A stretch of 34,307 nucleotides of DNA, from assembly GCA_944364005.1 (NCBI GenBank), contig CALVVW010000008.1, positions 1-34,307 of the forward strand, in the 5' to 3' direction. The notes under the pieces are model-generated. The model was given only the letters and a program-made list of their open reading frames with translations, was not told where the DNA came from and did not search any database. Source of the stretch: an uncultured Bacilli bacterium (GTDB lineage Bacteria > Bacillota_I > Bacilli_A > RF39 > UBA660). Positions 7,780 to 16,201 of the stretch are shown here, piece by piece (positions within the stretch are counted from its first letter, which is position 1; each line of letters starts with the position of its first letter). The translations under genes and the position numbers were made by a program.

Positions 7780-7918
7780 TACCAATTCGGAATTAGGCGA
7801 ATTGGTCGCTAGTATCACACTAGCCAACCCCTTTTTATTCTTTTTAGAGGTTGCCCGCAGGGGGTGCAACCTCTTAGATGGAAAGTAAAAGAAGACATTT
7901 GCCGATGTCTTCTTTTTT
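7780..7918 (+). ncRNA. Candidate stand-alone structured small RNA (unrecognised family)
   Basis: A complete transcription unit without an ORF fills most of the 429-nt gap between recG and nifJ. Predicted elements: hairpin 1, ACCAATTCG/CGAATTGGT (7781-7789/7798-7806, 8-nt loop GAATTAGG); hairpin 2, GCTAGT/ACTAGC (7808-7813/7819-7824); a single strand ACCCC (7827-7831) followed by a U-rich stretch (7832-7845); hairpin 3, AGAGGTTGC/GCAACCTCT (7846-7854/7866-7874) whose loop CCGCAGGGGGT carries GGGGT (7861-7865), complementary to ACCCC, so an H-type pseudoknot spanning the U-rich strand is possible; and a terminator hairpin (7887-7916) with a T-run. I see no match to tRNA, 6S, SRP RNA or tmRNA hallmarks. 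The family is unknown to me. Confidence 0.6.
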
Positions 7919-7920
7919 AT
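7887..7920 (+). terminator. Terminator of the candidate small RNA
   Basis: AGAAGACAT (7890-7898) pairs with ATGTCTTCT (7905-7913) across TTGCCG, extended by AAA/TTT, and is followed by a T-rich tail. On the other strand the T-tract is interrupted, so the + direction is favoured. Confidence 0.8.
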
Positions 7921-7931
7921 TTCTATATGAA

Positions 7932-7977
7932 AAAACACTACTGTGTAACTTTTGTTATAAAGTTTCAGTAGTGTTTT
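7932..7977 (-). terminator. nifJ terminator
   Basis: AAAACACTACTG (7932-7943) pairs with CAGTAGTGTTTT (7966-7977), with an inner stem AACTTT/AAAGTT (7947-7952/7959-7964). It lies 4 nt past the nifJ stop and ends in a T-run on the - strand. It could also stop + strand read-through from the small RNA. Confidence 0.8.
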
Positions 7978-7980
7978 ATT

Positions 7981-10900
7981 TTATTCTTGTTCTTTTTTTG
8001 CTAGTTTTTCATAATATTCATAGCTTTCTTCTGCATGTTGTTTATTTTCTGATAATAATTGCTTATAATTTTTTGATATCTTTTCTAGAGAACGATACCT
8101 ATCTTCTCCTAATATAAATTCTTCATATCTAGTAAAATCTGATTTACTATCCATTTTAAATTCTTTAGTATCTGGATTGTAATGGAATATTGGGAAATAT
8201 CCTGACCTTGTTGCTTCTTTTTCTTCTTCGATAGAGTTTTTCATTCCTTTGATAATTCCTTGTGCAATACAAGGTGCATAAGCAATGATGATGGATGGTC
8301 CGTTATAACTTTCTGCTTCTTGTAGTACTTTAATTGCTTGCTGTGGATTGGCTCCAAGAGATATGGTTGCAACATAGACATGTGGATATGTTAGAGCAAT
8401 TTTTGCTAGGTCTTTCTTGGCTGTTTCTTTACCAGCAGATGCAAATTTAGCAACAGCTCCTGTTCTGGTTGATTTGGATGCTTGTCCACCAGTATTAGAA
8501 TATACTTCCGTATCTAGTACTAAAATATTGACATTGGCTTTATTTGCTAGGACATGATCAATTCCATTATATCCAATATCATAGGCCCAGCCATCTCCAC
8601 CAATCATCCATACAGATTTTGGTTTAATAAAATTCTTTAATGGTAATAATTCTTTAATTTTTGTCTCATCAATTACTTTTAATAATTCTTCGGCTGTCTC
8701 TGGTGTTATATTTTCGACATAGTTTTTATAAGTTTCTTGTTGAGAGTTTTTTACTAATTTTATATTGTCTGTAATTATCTTTTTAATTCTTGCTTTGATA
8801 GCATCATCGGCGATTTTCATACCATATCCATATTCTGCATTATCTTCAAATAATGAGTTTGCCCAGGGTACAGAATAAGGCATTGATGGAGTTGATGCTC
8901 CATAGATAGAAGAACATCCTGTTGCGTTAGCAATAACTATTCTATCACCAAATAGTTGAGTTACTAATTTTAAATATGGTGTCTCTCCACAACCAGCACA
9001 AGCGCCAGAAAATTCGAACTTTGGTGTTTTAAATTGACTACCCTTTACTGTTGTTGTTGGCATTACATCTTTTTCTTTTACTTCATTAAATAAATACGTA
9101 TAATTTTCCTTTGTTTTTTCTTCTTCTAATTCTTCTTTTATTTTCATTGTTAAGGCTTTGGCACCTTTTTTACCTGGACAGATATTAGCACATAGTCCAC
9201 AACCAGTACAGTCTGCAGCACTTATTCCTATCGTAAATTTTAAATCTTGGTCTTTGATATTTGCTGGGAGCAATTGATTTCTTACTCCTTCTGGTGCATC
9301 CATTACTTCTTTTTCATCTAATAAGAATGGTCTAATTACCGCATGAGGGCAGACTAAGGAACATAAGTTACAAGAGATACAGTTTTCACTGTTGTAGCAA
9401 GGAATGATATCAGAAATATTTCTCTTTTCTTGTTTGGTTGTTCCTACTTCAAATGTGCCATCTGGATTTTTCATGAAGCTACTTACTGGTAGTGTATCGC
9501 CTTCCATACTACCGATAATTTCAAACATATTCTTTTTCTTAGGAAACTCTTCTACATAGTCTACTACTGGTAATTTTACTTGAATTAAACTATTGATGCT
9601 ACAATCGATTGCCTTTAGGTTCTTTTCTACAACTCCACCACTTTTATTTGCAAATTTAGCGGCGATACTTTCTTTCATCTTTTGAACAGTAAAGTCAAAG
9701 TCCATGATTTTTCCTAGTTTAAAGATTAATGTTTCCATAATAGCACTGATTTTTCCAGATAGACCATTATCTGAGGCTATTCTTCCTGCATCGACAATAT
9801 AGAACTTAATATTTCTAGATTGTAATATCTTTTTGTCATGAGATGTCATTTCTTTTAATATTTCATCTTTATTTTTATTGGTATTTAATAAGAAAATACC
9901 ATTCTTTTTAATTTTGTCTAACATTTTCATCTTTTGAAGATAGGACTCTTTGGTACATACTATCATGGATGGATTTTCTACGTAGTATGTGGATTTGATT
10001 GGTTTTGTTCCCATTCTTAAATGAGACATGGTAATTCCACCTGATTTTTTAGAATCATACTGAAAATATCCTTGTACATATGCTCTTGTATAAGTACCAG
10101 TTAATTTCATAATATCTTTGCAGGCACTTACCATTCCATCACTACCATATCCATAGATTAAAAATTCTGTAGCTGTGGAAGGGATTTTGAAGTCTTTATC
10201 GTATGGTATGGAAAGATTCGTTACATCATCTTCGATTCCTACAGTGAAGTTTGTATGAGCATCCTTTCTGTCCATATAATCAAATACACCTTTAATCATG
10301 GCCGGTGTTGTATTTTTACTAGAAAGACCATAACGTCCTCCAATTACTCTTACTTTTCCTTCTACTTCTTTAATTGTTTTTACTACATCTAAATATAATG
10401 GTTCTCCAGCAGAACCTGGTTCTTTGGTACGATCTAGTACAGCAATCTTTTTTACTGATTTTGGTAATACTTTTAAGAAATATTTTGCACTAAATGGACG
10501 ATATAAGTGTACTTCTAATAATCCTAAATCACTTCTTTTGTTACTTAGATAATCAATTGTTTCTTTGATAGTCTCACATACACTTCCCATGGCAATAATT
10601 ACTTTTGTTGCGTTTTCACTTCCATAGTAGTTAAATGGTGCGTAGTTTTCTCCTGTTATCTTATTGATTTCTTGCATGTATTCATTTACAATATCTGGTA
10701 CTTTATCATAATACTCATTTCTAATTTCTGTTGCTTGAAAATAGATATCTTCATTTTGAGATGTTCCTCTAATTACTGGACTACTTGGATTTAGAGCTCT
10801 GTTTCTAAATTCTTCTAGTGCCTTTTTATCAATTAAATCTTTTAATTTGTCTGTGTCAATTACTTCTACTTTTTGTAATTCGTGACTTGTTCTAAAACCG

Positions 10901-11406
10901 TCAAAGAAATTAATAAATGGTACTCTTCCTTTAATTGCTGATAAGTGAGCAACTCCAGTTAGGTCCATGACTTGTTGTACTGATGATGATGCGAGCATAG
11001 CAAATCCGGTAGTTCTTGCAGCATAAATATCTTGATGATCTCCGAATATTGATAAGGCATGTGTTGCGATTGATCTTGCAGCAACATTAATCACACATGG
11101 TAATAATTCTCCGGCTATTTTATACATATTGGGAAGCATTAATAATAAACCTTGACTAGCTGTATAGGTTGTAGTTAGACATCCTGCTTGCAAAGACCCG
11201 TGAACCATACCAGCAGCACCTGCTTCTGATTCCATCTCTACTACTTTTACTGGCATGCCAAAATAATTGGTTTTTCCTTCATTACTCCACTTATCTGTTA
11301 GTTCTGCCATAGGTGATGCGGGCGTAATAGGATATATTCCTGCAACATCAGTAAAATTATATGATACGAAGCTACAAGCTTCATTTCCATCCATTATTTT
11401 TTTCAT
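7981..11406 (-). CDS. nifJ: Pyruvate:ferredoxin (flavodoxin) oxidoreductase
   Basis: This single-chain enzyme of 1141 aa has its ATG behind GGAGGAAACAAG. It oxidatively decarboxylates pyruvate with CoA to acetyl-CoA, CO2 and reduced ferredoxin in the cytoplasm of anaerobes. Visible parts: domain I with YPITPASPMAE (about 25-35); domain III core; two 4Fe-4S clusters in a ferredoxin-like insert, C676/C679/C682/C686 and C733/C736/C739/C743; proximal cluster cysteines C803, C806 and C831 near the TPP domain; and the TPP/Mg motif GGDGWAYDIG starting at 936 and ending with the YSNTGGQ segment. Length and domain order are normal. It is monocistronic. It indicates a fermentative, anaerobic lifestyle. 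Confidence 0.97.
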   Translation of the reverse strand: MKKIMDGNEACSFVSYNFTDVAGIYPITPASPMAELTDKWSNEGKTNYFGMPVKVVEMESEAGAAGMVHGSLQAGCLTTTYTASQGLLLMLPNMYKIAGELLPCVINVAARSIATHALSIFGDHQDIYAARTTGFAMLASSSVQQVMDLTGVAHLSAIKGRVPFINFFDGFRTSHELQKVEVIDTDKLKDLIDKKALEEFRNRALNPSSPVIRGTSQNEDIYFQATEIRNEYYDKVPDIVNEYMQEINKITGENYAPFNYYGSENATKVIIAMGSVCETIKETIDYLSNKRSDLGLLEVHLYRPFSAKYFLKVLPKSVKKIAVLDRTKEPGSAGEPLYLDVVKTIKEVEGKVRVIGGRYGLSSKNTTPAMIKGVFDYMDRKDAHTNFTVGIEDDVTNLSIPYDKDFKIPSTATEFLIYGYGSDGMVSACKDIMKLTGTYTRAYVQGYFQYDSKKSGGITMSHLRMGTKPIKSTYYVENPSMIVCTKESYLQKMKMLDKIKKNGIFLLNTNKNKDEILKEMTSHDKKILQSRNIKFYIVDAGRIASDNGLSGKISAIMETLIFKLGKIMDFDFTVQKMKESIAAKFANKSGGVVEKNLKAIDCSINSLIQVKLPVVDYVEEFPKKKNMFEIIGSMEGDTLPVSSFMKNPDGTFEVGTTKQEKRNISDIIPCYNSENCISCNLCSLVCPHAVIRPFLLDEKEVMDAPEGVRNQLLPANIKDQDLKFTIGISAADCTGCGLCANICPGKKGAKALTMKIKEELEEEKTKENYTYLFNEVKEKDVMPTTTVKGSQFKTPKFEFSGACAGCGETPYLKLVTQLFGDRIVIANATGCSSIYGASTPSMPYSVPWANSLFEDNAEYGYGMKIADDAIKARIKKIITDNIKLVKNSQQETYKNYVENITPETAEELLKVIDETKIKELLPLKNFIKPKSVWMIGGDGWAYDIGYNGIDHVLANKANVNILVLDTEVYSNTGGQASKSTRTGAVAKFASAGKETAKKDLAKIALTYPHVYVATISLGANPQQAIKVLQEAESYNGPSIIIAYAPCIAQGIIKGMKNSIEEEKEATRSGYFPIFHYNPDTKEFKMDSKSDFTRYEEFILGEDRYRSLEKISKNYKQLLSENKQHAEESYEYYEKLAKKEQE

Positions 11407-11429
11407 CTTGTTTCCTCCCTTATATTATT

Positions 11430-11458
11430 ATTATATCTTATTTTTTATTTTTTTTCAT
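11430..11458 (-). promoter_or_regulatory. Putative nifJ promoter
   Basis: On the - strand -10 TATAAT (complement of 11430-11435), a 17-nt A-rich spacer and a weak -35 ATGAAA (complement of 11453-11458). The -10 is consensus; the -35 is poor. Confidence 0.45.
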
Positions 11459-11462
11459 TAAA

Positions 11463-11492
11463 AAACTGTATGATTATACCTATCTACAGTTT
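11463..11492 (-). terminator. Terminator of the GNAT-SGNH operon
   Basis: AAACTGTA (11463-11470) and TACAGTTT (11485-11492) form a stem followed on the - strand by TTTT. The last bases of the SGNH stop codon overlap the stem. Confidence 0.7.
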
Positions 11493-12405
11493 ATAAATTT
11501 TGATATATATAATTATATATTTCTCTATATGTATCTGCTGTATAATGCAAGCCATCTGTTGTTTGAAAACCTACTGATTTTAAATGAGAATTACAATCTA
11601 TGTACTTAATGGCAGAATTTAGATTTGATTTTATTGTTTGATTAAAACTATCTATGTCATCATTCATATGAGCATAACTACCTTCTGTAGGGTTTACTGA
11701 TACAAAATATACTTTAGCTCCACTATTCGTCCAAGTTGTAATATTGTCATTCAAATAACTAACATAATTATTTACTTGATATAAATCATTTACTCCCATT
11801 AAAATTACTAAAGCAGCACCTTCTTTGATTTCTGATTCAATATTAGGAATTCCTGTTGATTTCATCCAATTTAATCCCATGGATCCCTTGCAACTCCATA
11901 CATCATCTGTACCTACAATATTTTTCATTCCTACTGTTCTGGAATCCCCTACAAAAATAACACTGTTAATTGATTCTGTTGTCTGTCCTGTTGAACCGTT
12001 GGTTGTAGAACCTGAAATAATTGATTGTGGTGTTTTTCCAGATGTATTTACATATTCACTTTCTTTTCCTAGTTCTACTACTGCTTCAGCATTATTCCAA
12101 CATTTTGCTAGATTAAATGATTTATCTGCTAATGACATGACTAAATTTACTATAAATGGTACCATAAATAGTATTACTAAGGCCATAATACAATTTTTTA
12201 TTATTGGTTTATATTTTTTTTCTTCCGGGTTAGTCATTAACTTTATAAAGTTTATTGCTAGGGCTACCATACAAAGAATAGGTCCTATAATCTGAATCAT
12301 AGATAACACTGTTTTTACAATATTAAGCAATCCAGCAATTCCTACACTTCCACATGCTTCAATAATATCTGAACTTACTCTTTCATAATCCAATAGATAA
12401 AACAT
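11491..12405 (-). CDS. Membrane protein: two-helix TrbC/VirB2-like module fused to SGNH hydrolase
   Basis: This 304-aa protein starts 1 nt after the end of the upstream GNAT gene. Residues 1-95 contain two long hydrophobic helices (about 28-56 and 68-92) separated by a charged turn (NPEEKKYK), a layout like TrbC/VirB2 pilin-type small membrane proteins. A Ser/Thr/Gly-rich linker (about 115-145) leads to an SGNH/GDSL hydrolase domain: block I FVGDSRTVG with S155, block III GVND (204-207) and block V DGLHY with D284 and H287. SGNH enzymes with this anchor usually act outside the cell as O-acetyl esterases or lipases on polysaccharide, peptidoglycan or lipids. The substrate is unknown, but polysaccharide genes lie nearby. 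The pilin-like resemblance rests on topology only. Confidence 0.8.
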   Translation of the reverse strand: MFYLLDYERVSSDIIEACGSVGIAGLLNIVKTVLSMIQIIGPILCMVALAINFIKLMTNPEEKKYKPIIKNCIMALVILFMVPFIVNLVMSLADKSFNLAKCWNNAEAVVELGKESEYVNTSGKTPQSIISGSTTNGSTGQTTESINSVIFVGDSRTVGMKNIVGTDDVWSCKGSMGLNWMKSTGIPNIESEIKEGAALVILMGVNDLYQVNNYVSYLNDNITTWTNSGAKVYFVSVNPTEGSYAHMNDDIDSFNQTIKSNLNSAIKYIDCNSHLKSVGFQTTDGLHYTADTYREIYNYIYQNL

Positions 12406-12406
12406 T

Positions 12407-12958
12407 TTATCCCTTCTTTCTTAGATCTTTTTCGTAAACTAAATAATAGGATCCTTCTACAGGGACTAACTGATAATCATCACCAAATACACGTTCTATT
12501 CCTTTTTTTGAAGGAATATTAGTATATTCACATGCAATTACTAATTTTTTCATATTTAATTCTTTAGCTAATTCTACTGATAATTTTAGTATTTCTTTAT
12601 AATAACCTTTATTTCTTTTCGTTGGTCTAATATCGATACCTATGTGTCCATATACTGGACCATGATTATAATCTAAGCTATGTCTCATATCTAGTAGCGC
12701 TATCAACTCATCTTCTTCTTTTGTTAAGACTAAATATGTTGTACATCCAACTTGATTTTTTTTTAAATCTTCTTCTCTATCTAATTTTTGTTCTGCTTTG
12801 AACCATTCATAGAAGTCGTCATATTCTTCATAAGTTTTACCTAGTATTAGTGAACAGTCTCCTGCCTCTATTTTATCTTTTACTGCATAGTGTTCTCTTG
12901 CAAAGTCATCTACTATTTGTTTATCAAATATTGTTACTTTTCTTAAATATAGTTCCAT
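12407..12958 (-). CDS. GNAT family N-acetyltransferase
   Basis: A 183-aa single-domain acetyltransferase of the 'predicted acetyltransferase' (COG3981-like) kind. The features are HIGIDIRPTKRNKGYYKEIL (about 106-125), where R-x-K-G-Y is the acetyl-CoA binding turn, the following helix, and a C-terminal segment VIACEYTNIPSKKGIERVFG with the Asn-Ser/Pro-Ser-type GNAT motif B. It acetylates an unknown amine substrate in the cytosol. It is first gene of a two-gene unit with the SGNH hydrolase, read from a consensus promoter at 13042-13070. Pairing with an SGNH esterase may hint at an envelope-modification role, but that is speculative. Confidence 0.8.
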   Translation of the reverse strand: MELYLRKVTIFDKQIVDDFAREHYAVKDKIEAGDCSLILGKTYEEYDDFYEWFKAEQKLDREEDLKKNQVGCTTYLVLTKEEDELIALLDMRHSLDYNHGPVYGHIGIDIRPTKRNKGYYKEILKLSVELAKELNMKKLVIACEYTNIPSKKGIERVFGDDYQLVPVEGSYYLVYEKDLRKKG

Positions 12959-13041
12959 TTTATCACCAATTTCTGTTTGTAAAATTATTTTTATCTTTCT
13001 ACTATTTACATTATCTTATTGTTCATAAAATTTGATATATT

Positions 13042-13070
13042 ATTTTACTATAGAGATTTTTTTATGTCAA
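13042..13070 (-). promoter_or_regulatory. Promoter of the GNAT-SGNH operon
   Basis: On the - strand TTGACA (complement of 13065-13070), 17-nt spacer, TAAAAT (complement of 13042-13047). It is a near-consensus vegetative promoter giving a leader of about 75 nt. It starts 20 nt from the stop-codon end of the gene upstream. Confidence 0.75.
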
Positions 13071-13090
13071 ATCATTTCCATCATTTGCCC

Positions 13091-14170
13091 TTATTCTTTT
13101 ACTATCCAAAAGGTTGGCATATCTCTTAGTCCGTTTGTCCCGCCGGCTACCGGGGTGTTAATTATCTTATTTTGAATGACTAATTCTGTCGAAGAACCTC
13201 CATCTAGATTAGCAGCGTTATATGCTCCATAATTTTCCATAATTTCAGTTAAATCTACCATATCCGCTCCTATACTATTTGGAAGTCGACCATTAATTAC
13301 TAAGAATAATACAATGCCATCTTTTCTTTGACCAATGGCAGTACGTGGCGCTATTCCCCAGCCTCCATTTCCTTTAATAAAAGAACTTTTTCCATTAACT
13401 ATTAAGAATGGACCAAATTCTATCGCATCTCGATATCCCATTTCTAATGCTTCTTCTTTCGTCATTTTTCCTAATACCAATTTATTATCCTTTGTGAATC
13501 CTATAAATCCGCCGCCCATGTTAGCATCTTGAAAGTCACTCACAATTTGTCCATTTTGAATTACTGTACCATGGGGCATAGCACCATTAGAATTCCAATC
13601 CGGATCATAAAATCCGCCGCCGTTCATAGCAATTACTGCATTTTCCCGTGCAGCAACATCTGTAATTGCTTCTCCTCTTGTTCCTAAATATCTAGTGGTG
13701 GCGATTGTTACTTTTGATGAATCATATATAGCAACTAAGAAACCTTGATATGTTTTTCCACTGACATTGATTACCTTATATAAATCATTACCTTTATCTT
13801 TTGTCAATATTTCTTTTTCATATTTATTTTTAAAAATCAACATACTTCCATTATATTTTTTAAATTTTATTAAGTCTGGATCTGTTACTTCTCCTATTTC
13901 AATAATTTTATTATTTTCTAAGACTTTTTGAATTGTCTCATCACTATAAAACCATGTTGCTAAATATTTATGAGACATCGTAGTCATGGCACTAGTAATC
14001 CAAAAGTTTCTAAATCCTGGCCAAGGTCCGTAAAATAAAAATAGAAAAACAGAAAGTCCTGTAATAAATAAAGTTGTAAAAATTATGCCTATTTTTTTCT
14101 TTTTACTCCATTTTTTCTTTTCTTTTTTTAAATTCTGATTTTTCGAATTTTCAATTTCTTGGATGTTCAT
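13091..14170 (-). CDS. Membrane-anchored phosphodiester glycosidase (NAGPA domain)
   Basis: This 359-aa protein has a basic N-terminus, one transmembrane helix (about 27-47) and an extracellular phosphodiester glycosidase domain from about residue 140. Family marks: VIAMNGGGFYDP (about 179-190), GPFLIVNGKS (253-262), APRTAIGQRKDG (274-285) and NLDGGSSTEL (321-330), which contains the conserved DGG-S. NAGPA-fold enzymes cleave sugar-phosphodiester bonds (human uncovering enzyme); bacterial homologues sit in exopolysaccharide or teichoic-acid loci. The gene follows the small membrane protein by 3 nt and lies downstream of a polysaccharide glycosyltransferase set, which fits cell-surface glycan processing. 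No clear terminator follows it. Confidence 0.9.
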   Translation of the reverse strand: MNIQEIENSKNQNLKKEKKKWSKKKKIGIIFTTLFITGLSVFLFLFYGPWPGFRNFWITSAMTTMSHKYLATWFYSDETIQKVLENNKIIEIGEVTDPDLIKFKKYNGSMLIFKNKYEKEILTKDKGNDLYKVINVSGKTYQGFLVAIYDSSKVTIATTRYLGTRGEAITDVAARENAVIAMNGGGFYDPDWNSNGAMPHGTVIQNGQIVSDFQDANMGGGFIGFTKDNKLVLGKMTKEEALEMGYRDAIEFGPFLIVNGKSSFIKGNGGWGIAPRTAIGQRKDGIVLFLVINGRLPNSIGADMVDLTEIMENYGAYNAANLDGGSSTELVIQNKIINTPVAGGTNGLRDMPTFWIVKE

Positions 14171-14173
14171 ATA

Positions 14174-14740
14174 CTAAAAATCTTCCTTTCCTGTATATTC
14201 CCTGTCTTTATTAAAATCAATATATTTTTTAGTGGTATTATACTTTTGAATTGGTGCTATTCCTGTTTGATTTTCTTGATTATATTTATTATATTCTTCT
14301 ATATTTTGATTGACTTGCGTTATATCGTTTACAAAATAATTAACCATTTCTTCATATTTTTCTAATGATGTTTGGCATTTTGTATTTACATCTGATGAGG
14401 GAAAGTAAATGTCCTGGCAATTTTTTTGAAGCCTTTTTGCCTCTGTCTCTACTTGATTTAATACATTTTCATATTTTTGTAATTCTTCTAGACAGTTAGG
14501 AATTGTAATATTTAAAGTTTCAAAATAAAGTTCAGAAAATACATTATCATATAAATTGTCTCTGGCATTACTAAACGCTGTTGTGTTTTCTTTAAATAAT
14601 TCATAAGTAGAATTAATTACTTTCATTCTTTTTGCTACTTCTTGCTTATCTTGTTTAAAACTTGTGGTAAAGTTTAGTACTAATCCTAATATAATACAAA
14701 ATGCACTTAGACTAAATAGTATTTTAATTTTTCTTGCCAT
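14174..14740 (-). CDS. Small membrane protein with extracytoplasmic helical domain (unrecognised)
   Basis: I choose the ATG at 14740 (188 aa, MARKIKIL...), which has AAGGTAGGCGG upstream; the longer frame to 14818 would run through the promoter at 14791-14818. Residues about 5-25 form one transmembrane helix (LFSLSAFCIILGLVLNF). The rest is mostly predicted helices, Glu/Asn/Lys-rich, with three cysteines after the helix (in IPNCLEEL, KNCQDI and TKCQTS) that could form disulfides outside the cell. It ends 3 nt before the phosphodiester glycosidase gene and is surely co-transcribed with it. I do not recognise the family. Confidence 0.7.
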   Translation of the reverse strand: MARKIKILFSLSAFCIILGLVLNFTTSFKQDKQEVAKRMKVINSTYELFKENTTAFSNARDNLYDNVFSELYFETLNITIPNCLEELQKYENVLNQVETEAKRLQKNCQDIYFPSSDVNTKCQTSLEKYEEMVNYFVNDITQVNQNIEEYNKYNQENQTGIAPIQKYNTTKKYIDFNKDREYTGKEDF

Positions 14741-14790
14741 CTTACCGCCTACCTTATCTTTATATATCGTATCATTTTTTCTTATTTTTG

Positions 14791-14818
14791 TATATAGTGA
14801 TAAATAAACGGTTGACAA
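14791..14818 (-). promoter_or_regulatory. Putative promoter of the 14740->13091 unit
   Basis: On the - strand TTGTCA (complement of 14813-14818), a 16-nt spacer and TATATA (complement of 14791-14796), just after the preceding terminator. Confidence 0.5.
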
Positions 14819-14826
14819 ATTTAGTC

Positions 14827-14852
14827 GAAAAAAGAAGTTATTCTACTTCTTT
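14827..14852 (-). terminator. Terminator of the glycosyltransferase operon
   Basis: On the - strand AAGAAGT (14851-14845) pairs with ACTTCTT (14838-14832), followed by TTTTT. The hairpin overlaps the last codons and stop of the PssE-GtrA gene. Confidence 0.75.
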
Positions 14853-15728
14853 TGACTTAAATACAAAAATTTTACTAAATATATAATTTGCAATTATGAC
14901 AATTATATTCATTAATATTTTTGAAAATAATTTATCGAAATGTATCAAACTAATGCATAGATACATTCCTGCCATATCTATACCAAGTGATAAAATTCTA
15001 AAAAAGAAAAACGAAAATATTTCTTTCATAATCACTTTTTTATTTAAAGATTTCGAACTAAACACGAATAACTTATTAGTAATAAATGCAAATAATACAG
15101 AAAGTATCCAACTAATAAAGTTATTTACATAAACATTCATTCCAGTTTTATCTAATAGATAAAAACTAATGATATTAATTAGTGTTGTTAAAACTCCAAA
15201 AAATCCATACCATAGTATTTCTTTCATTTTATTATACCATGAGATATGATTATCTTCTTCAATTAAAGTTTCTATTAAGTTTACCATGTTACTGGTATTA
15301 GAAGCAAATTTTTTAGGTTTAAATTTTTTTGCTTTTTTTAACGTAGTTCCTATCTGGTTGAAATCTTTTAATTCTATTAAGTACCCTTCTTTTTCAAACT
15401 CTGCTATAATTTGTTTTTGATGATCGTTTACATGTTCATTATACTTTTTTAATCTAGCTGCAGCAATCACCTTTTTTCCTTGCTTTACTGCCGATAATAT
15501 TGATCCAACACCACCATGTGTAATCAATATATCACATTTATTTACTAATTCTTTAAATTCATCTGGACTAATTAGATCGAAAATTTCCATATTTTTTGAT
15601 TCATACTTTGTATTACCAGCTTGTACTATTACCTTTTCTTTAATCTCGCCCTTATCTATTGCTTTATCTAAAGCTTTTAAAAGACGTTCAAAAGTTTTAT
15701 CCTGTGTTCCTAATGTTACAAATATCAT
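14838..15728 (-). CDS. Fusion of PssE/Alg13-like glycosyltransferase subunit and GtrA-like membrane protein
   Basis: This 296-aa protein has two parts. Residues 1-about 145 are a GT28 C-terminal-type domain like Alg13/PssE: VTLGTQ (4-9), ILITHGGVGSI (68-78) and NEHVNDHQ (97-104), the UDP-sugar binding half. Residues about 170-290 form a GtrA-like domain with four membrane helices and the marks TNKLFVF (217-223) and SKIFVF (285-290). GtrA-like proteins are thought to move or handle polyprenyl-phosphate sugars. The gene starts in a TAATG overlap with the PssD/Alg14 partner, so the two halves of the transferase are made together. The fusion would tie UDP-sugar transfer directly to a membrane lipid-sugar handler. 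Confidence 0.88.
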   Translation of the reverse strand: MIFVTLGTQDKTFERLLKALDKAIDKGEIKEKVIVQAGNTKYESKNMEIFDLISPDEFKELVNKCDILITHGGVGSILSAVKQGKKVIAAARLKKYNEHVNDHQKQIIAEFEKEGYLIELKDFNQIGTTLKKAKKFKPKKFASNTSNMVNLIETLIEEDNHISWYNKMKEILWYGFFGVLTTLINIISFYLLDKTGMNVYVNNFISWILSVLFAFITNKLFVFSSKSLNKKVIMKEIFSFFFFRILSLGIDMAGMYLCISLIHFDKLFSKILMNIIVIIANYIFSKIFVFKSKEVE

Positions 15729-16201
15729 TAATAAATCCAGCCTCCATCTATTGCTTTAGGATATAATTTTTTCATAGAAGGCCATTGTACAATAAAGTGA
15801 TCTGCAAAATGATATATTAATCTTCCAGTGGAAGTTTTAGTATTAATATTAGCAAATGTTTCAATATAGATAATTTTACTACCTAATATTTTCCCGATGC
15901 AACACATTGGCCCTGCTGTATGTGTACCTGTTGTTATGATATAGTCTGGATGAATTTTTATATAATAATAAAGGCTTTTAAAACTATTATATAATAATTT
16001 AAATATATAACTAAATTTATGAAGTTTTGTTCCATATACTAGGAAACCTATTCTATCTTGATATTTGTCTTTTAACTTTATATTCGATTTTGTTTTTTCT
16101 GTGATAATGTGATAATTATATTTGTCAAATAAAGCTTTTAATTGCATTAACTCATCTAGGTGTCCTCCAGTTGAAGAAATAAATAATACATTTCTTTTCA
16201 T
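15728..16201 (-). CDS. PssD/Alg14-like glycosyltransferase subunit
   Basis: A 157-aa protein of the Alg14/PssD family, which anchors and completes the Alg13/PssE subunit to form a glycosyltransferase at the inner face of the membrane. Marks: the N-terminal FISSTGGHLDELMQL (7-21) with the GGH motif, a central hydrophobic membrane-associating region (about 65-87), TTGTHTAGPM (about 90-99), and a C-terminal WPSMKKLYP segment. The start overlaps the upstream glycosyltransferase gene by ATGA (16198-16201), and the stop overlaps the PssE-GtrA start. Known pairs add sugars such as glucuronic acid or GlcNAc to lipid-linked sugars; the exact sugar cannot be told. Confidence 0.9.
   Translation of the reverse strand: MKRNVLFISSTGGHLDELMQLKALFDKYNYHIITEKTKSNIKLKDKYQDRIGFLVYGTKLHKFSYIFKLLYNSFKSLYYYIKIHPDYIITTGTHTAGPMCCIGKILGSKIIYIETFANINTKTSTGRLIYHFADHFIVQWPSMKKLYPKAIDGGWIY

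Noticed and set aside
7846..7874. preQ1-type riboswitch for recG on the - strand
   Set aside because: The stem-loop and A-rich strand look similar at first, but promoter and terminator point to the + strand, and recG has its own promoter 200 nt away.
7711..7938. Open frame of 75 codons on the - strand in the recG-nifJ gap
   Set aside because: It crosses the small-RNA hairpins and the terminator, has a phase-driven Lys/Phe-rich composition, and lacks a Shine-Dalgarno at its start.
11825..12295. 156-codon + strand frame opposite the SGNH gene
   Set aside because: The - strand frame has the full SGNH motifs and coupled translation; this frame has no recognisable content or ribosome site.
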